NCBI GenBank assembly: GCA_034509735.1
Contig: JACGWO010000011.1
Span: 15,037,866 to 15,101,865, forward strand
Source: Sesamum alatum
Taxonomy: Eukaryota > Streptophyta > Magnoliopsida > Lamiales > Pedaliaceae
DNA length: 64,000 nucleotides
Direction: 5' to 3'
The position numbers and the translations under genes are program-made. Position 1 is the stretch's first letter. Each line of letters begins with the position of its first letter. Below, piece after piece: positions 59,511 through 64,000 of the stretch. Below the pieces are notes generated by a model. It was not told the DNA's origin. It saw nothing but the letters and a program-made list of their open reading frames with translations, and searched no databases.

Positions 59511-60033
59511 TAAATATGTAAAAGATTTTAATAGGAATATTTTGATAAAAATATTGATATCTAAACTTAATTATTAAAAATGAATTTTAATCCAATATTT
59601 ATACATTTGGCTATTCAAATGGATGGTGAAGATTAATTTTAATGGTGTGGTGAGAAGTTCTTTTGAAATTATTTTTAAATACTATAAAAACTTCTTTACT
59701 TATATATAGAACTTTTTAAAATTTCTCTCAACTTTTATGTTCAACTTTTATGTTTATCTAAGACCTTGTATTCACAAATTTTTGTATTTATGTAATATTT
59801 TAACTTTTTTTGTGCTTTTAATATTAACCTCTATTTCTTCTTAAACCCTTTAAAAAGGTCATTTGAAAAGTTGTTCATATAGTATGCACACTTCTTTTGA
59901 TTTTGTCTAGAAAAATAAAAAAATAAATTAAATATCATATCAGTTTAAGATATTTTTCAAAACCGTTGAGCAATGTACATAGTGTAAGAGAAGGAGCTGA
60001 CATTCATGTCAATTAACTTAAGAATAATGTTAA
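59511..60033. other. Intergenic, AT-rich, no gene seen
   Basis: No coding or repeat signal that I can support. Confidence 0.5.
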
Positions 60034-60289
60034 GGATAAATTAAGCGACATCCCCTAAGGTTAGGCCATTTACACAAACACCCACTGTCTTTTGCGAAAT
60101 TACAGCTACACCTCCTGAGATTGTAATTATTACAACTACACCTCCTAATTCAAAGGCAAAACTTGCACTAATACCCCCTGAAAAACATTACATTAACACT
60201 CCTTAGGGGGTGTAGCTGTAATTTCAGAAAAGATAGGGGGTGTTTGTGTAATTGGACTTAATTTTAGGGGGTATCAATGTAATTTACCC
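60034..60289. mobile_element. Foldback MITE, about 256 bp
   Basis: Left arm from GGATAAATTAAG through ACACAAACACCC, AAATTACAGCTACACC; right arm is its inverse, GGGGTGTAGCTGTAATTTC ... GGGTGTTTGTGTAATT ... ATGTAATTTACCC. The arms are about 85-95 bp each, so the transcript would fold into a near-complete hairpin. The flanks TAATGTTAA and TTATATTAA agree at 7 of 9 positions, compatible with an aged 9-bp target duplication. Confidence 0.75.
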
Positions 60290-61407
60290 TTATATTAATT
60301 ATTCATGATAGTAAGATCACGAGATCAGTTCTTATGGAAAATTGTGTATGCATATTTATCTTTTATTAAACTCGCTTTGGTTTAGAAAAAAATACGTTGA
60401 TAATTGAAATAGTTTCCATCAAAAGATAATACTATTAAGGATTATATACATTTAGAAGTTTTTCGATTTTGTCTCGCAAATCAACATAATAGTAATAATG
60501 CGATAAGCATTAGTCTAATTAACTTTAAATTATTTTAAAGTCTAAATCATGAAACTAATTTAAAAATTTCACCATATCTTTTGCATATCCAATTACATAT
60601 CATGTAGAAAATTATGAATACTTTTTTTTTAAAATAAATTTTTATTTAAAATATTAAAAATATATAATTTTATTTAATTTGCACCTAGTAATTCATTGCT
60701 CAACCAAATTTATTTTGAATTGAGTTCAAGTATGTAAATAATTTTTCAATAGAACAATAAATCATACAAAGTTAACTACGTACATCATACCCTAACAAGA
60801 ATTTTTGTAAGATGTTTAAATGCATTTTTTACCAAATTGATTGTTCAAAACCTTTGAAATATTACATAAAAGGATATATCTTTAAATAGAGTTTGATTTT
60901 TTAGTATTTTCATTCTTCTCGAGCTCATTTTTATTTTCAACAATATATATAACATAATAACTTTGTATATCAGAATTTTAAGTGAATTGTTGCAATAATA
61001 GAACAATTATTTGTTACTCCATTATTGTATAATTTGTAATATTTTTTGTTTCTCATTAATGCAAGTAAAATTAAATTTATCTTTAGTTAATTTTTTGCTT
61101 ATGATTTATTCTTTTTCCGATCCCAATTTTTTGGAGCGTTAAGTGTATACACCAATATTGAGTATTTACCTTTTGAGGATTTTTGTAAACTACTTTTTTT
61201 AAGTGATGTTTATAGTTTTGTTTTTTTTTTTTTTTTTTCATTTTGACAATTCTTTAATTTTTTTTAACAGTCATTGTATTCTTTTAATTAATAATTCTGT
61301 ATCTCCAATTCTTTTACAATATTTAAAATTTTAATTTAAAAAACTAAGTACTATAAATCAATTATACATGAACATACTCTATACATGTATATGAAATATA
61401 AATAAAC
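60290..61407. other. Intergenic, AT-rich, no gene seen
   Basis: Very AT-rich with poly-T runs (e.g. near 61220-61240). Nothing supported. Confidence 0.5.
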
Positions 61408-62290
61408 TAGTTAGTAACCCGTGCAAGGCACGGAAGTATTGTATTTTCAAAAAGATTAATAAATAGAATTATGAATCATTTCATTTGAATTTTAAAATAT
61501 AAAATTAAATAATTTAAAATATAAATTTAAAATAATTAGAAAGTATAAAAACACAAAAGTATATTGAATATAATTTTTTTTTTAATTATTTTACTAAAAC
61601 TGAGTGAATCCTTTGGATAAACATAATCAATGGTACACTTATCTAAATTTAAATAAAATTGAAATAAATATTTAAGTATTAGTATATATCAAAATAAGAT
61701 TTAAAATATAATACTAACCAATTAATTCAAAAAAATCTAGTGATTATTTTGGATAAATATAAATAATCATACACTTATCTAATTTAAATAAATATAAAAA
61801 GCATCTTATTACGTGGATACATTATAATAAGTATCTATATATAGTCTTGTTATCTATGTATAATAATTGATACATAATATTAAAATACCGCTTTGTATTA
61901 TGTATTAGATATTAATCATATCAGTTATAATGCCTTACACAAAATATTATGTATCAAATATTATGTGATATATAAAATATTATGTCTATATTATAATAAA
62001 ATAAAACTAATAAACAATTTAGATAACTTTATTTTTAGTATTTTATGTATTTATTTATGTAAGAACGAAATCCTGCTTTCTTTAATTGCCATAATACGAT
62101 ACACTGTTTGAAACTTTATTTTGCCACATGAAATATTGTCATTTATTTTATATTGAAGTTTAGATAAGTATAGCACTGTTCGTCGTTATCCAAACAATTA
62201 CTCATTTTTTAAGGTAAATAGTTAGTAGAATAATTTAAATTCATTTTTGTTTTCAATTTAAAATTGTATTTTATACTGTTAATTAATATA
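61408..62290. repeat. Dispersed AT-rich repeat with inverted ends
   Basis: The left part begins near GTTAGTAACCCGTGCAAGGC and includes 'acacttatctaaatttaaa'. The right part (62150-62290) carries the inverse ('tttagataagtatagcac', 'tactcattttttaaggta') as compared with the related block at 46760-47300. The short open frame at 61893-62111 is AT-rich noise. Confidence 0.5.
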
Positions 62291-64000
62291 AATGTTATTT
62301 ATTTCTATTATTTACTTATTTAAAGAAATTTATTTATAATTGTATTTACTTATTGTTTAAAAGTACAATTTTCCCGTGGACAAATTATTGAAAATTATCT
62401 GTTGGATAAATATATATTTTGGATAATATGTTCTTATATACTTAAAAAAATTAGATAAAAAATTGGATAAATACTGATATTTTTTTTGTTTTAATCTAAA
62501 AAATTATAAAAAACAAAAATCATTTGGCATAATAGAGCTCATTGAAGTTATCCATATCTGTGTATATTTGACGCTTAAATGGATAATTTCAGTGATTTTA
62601 TTTATTTTATATAGATTCCTCCGTGTCTCTTTGAATTTATTTTACCATGTGCAAAAATATTTTTATTTTCATTTAATGTGGATAAATGTAAGGTTATATG
62701 ACTTTATCCAAAAAAAAAAAAAATAATTATAAATTTGTTCAGTTAAGTCGGTTAGGGACACAATCTAACTTTATTTTGATATTAAATAATACATTTAAAT
62801 TTTATATTTTTCCATCTTGTAGATGGATATATATGATAAGAGTGACGTACAAAACCTCTGCATAAATTATTATATTTACATCTTATATTTTATATTTTTA
62901 CATCTTATATTTAAGGCTTCTTTGCATAGATTATTCATGTTTTCTAAATACTTAATAGAATCTTTTACCTTAATAAATATTTCAACAGTCTTTTATTGAA
63001 AATCTCTTCCATGTCTAACTTTTTCATTGATGATTTCACTTGATATCATTTGGAGGGAGCAACAATCATTCCACCAGGTGTACTATTGTTGCTATATAAT
63101 CGCATTGGTATGTGTCAACTTATGGTGTATAATTGCACATATTCATGAAATTTGTTGTTCTTTTCTTACTGATCGCAAAATCCAAAAAATAAAAGAGTAA
63201 TTTCACTAAATCATCAAGAGGAAAAAAATGGCAAAAAAATTAAATTGATAAATGTGGTGTACCTGATCGTACTAAATCAATAATGATATGCATAACACCA
63301 TAATAAATTATTTAAGCCATTTAAATTTATTTTTAAAAGAAAAGCAAGGAAAAAATGAGAGGGATTCTTCATTATTGAAATGCCATGGGTCATGACAATT
63401 TTCTTTGTCAGTAATTTATTTAATGCATCTCTTCAGTTGTAATACATGCCACAACAAATTTGTCAATAAATTGTAACCTATTGGCATTACCATTGATATA
63501 ACATACATCCGTGTAGGTATAGACTTCACCTACAAATTTTGAAATAACTCCGTCAAACTTTAAAAATCCTCATTTTCGCCAATTAAAAATTGAAGTATAT
63601 GGAGAATTGTGAAGGTAGAAAGATAATTCTCCATGCTAGGGTAAAGATTTCACAACTTAATTTGTGATTTACTTTTGTATTGTTTCAAAGACCCACTATA
63701 CTATTTATAGTGATACAAACTTCTTGTCTTTTAAATAATTCTAAATTCAAATGACAAATTAAGTAGTTAAGATTTATAATATTGACTTATCTTTTATACT
63801 AACAGCTAATTTGAACGACTTATATTTTTACCACTTAACTTTTTTAAATGCCAAAAAATTACATTTGCCCACGCGTGTAAACATAAATATTTGTAGTTAA
63901 TCATGTTTAACTTATTCTATCTTCCAATGCACACTTACTTTGATAGGTTTTAAATGTGTTGATGCATAGTAATATAAAATATATTTTGATAAACATGATT
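62291..64000. other. Intergenic, AT-rich; possible retrotransposon LTR fragment at the right edge
   Basis: No gene seen. About 63500-63830 has a minus-strand CTATAAATAG motif (near 63697-63706) and leader-like sequence reminiscent of a Copia LTR, but no partner LTR or retrotransposon gene is in the window. Confidence 0.3.

Noticed and set aside
61893..62111. 72-aa ORF
   Set aside because: Composed almost entirely of Ile/Tyr/Lys/Asn/Leu from AT-rich DNA inside a repeat.
1..64000. CRISPR arrays, bacterial operons, biosynthetic cluster or viral integration
   Set aside because: No such arrays, no co-directional enzyme cluster and no pararetrovirus or geminivirus motifs seen; retrotransposon proteins account for the viral-like sequence.

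Overview
This window is nuclear DNA from a flowering plant, most likely a eudicot. It is AT-rich, its genes are split by short GT-AG (and a few GC-AG) introns, and the intact genes are plant-specific or plant-type: an At5g07610-like F-box protein, a B3-domain protein, a villin, an Obg-type mitochondrial GTPase, a SKIP24-like F-box protein and a glycine-rich hnRNP. The repeats are also those of plants: Ty3 (Tat) and Copia retrotransposons, SINEs, a TRIM, and Harbinger-like and MULE-like MITEs. Species cannot be read from the sequence; an asterid is possible but is only a guess.

Layout. 0.3-0.7 kb: a foldback MITE with a 9-bp target duplication. 0.9-2.0 kb (-): F-box gene. 3.0-3.4 kb: two related SINE copies. 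4.85-17.9 kb: a three-level nest, in which a foldback element was split by a Tat/Grande-type Ty3 retrotransposon (5.28-17.55 kb, minus strand, with an extra ORF on the opposite strand), itself split by a degraded Copia element (11.3 to about 17.0 kb, minus strand). 18.8-19.4 kb (+): B3 gene. 22.5-31.4 kb (-): a villin gene whose 22 coding exons I could join without a frame break (958 aa). 33.6-37.4 kb: MITE, SINE with perfect 16-bp target duplication, TRIM, Tat-like solo LTR and tandem repeats. 38.1-40.6 kb (+): OBGM GTPase, 5 coding exons, 528 aa. 41.1-43.3 kb: MITEs, including one Harbinger-like MITE inside another. 43.5-45.4 kb (+): SKIP24-like F-box gene. 46.2-48.7 kb and 58.0-59.4 kb: two copies of a segmental duplication carrying a small membrane-protein-like gene that is broken differently in each copy. 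49.8-52.0 kb: a LINE ribonuclease H remnant split by a 1.6-kb long-armed foldback element. 53.7-57.2 kb (+): hnRNP gene with a long 5' UTR intron that contains a perfect 221-bp tandem duplication. 57.2-64 kb: very AT-rich repeat remnants with no supported gene other than the duplicated pseudogene.

The intact genes are unrelated housekeeping or regulatory genes: actin bundling, mitochondrial ribosome assembly, two SCF substrate receptors, a B3 DNA-binding protein and an RNA-binding protein. They do not form a pathway or cluster. I found no convincing new multi-gene system. The most unusual items are the villin splicing features (an 11-nt exon, two GC-AG introns and a frame-neutral intron), the foldback element inside the LINE, the reciprocally broken duplicated small gene, and a TRIM whose LTRs carry an snRNA-promoter-like motif pair.
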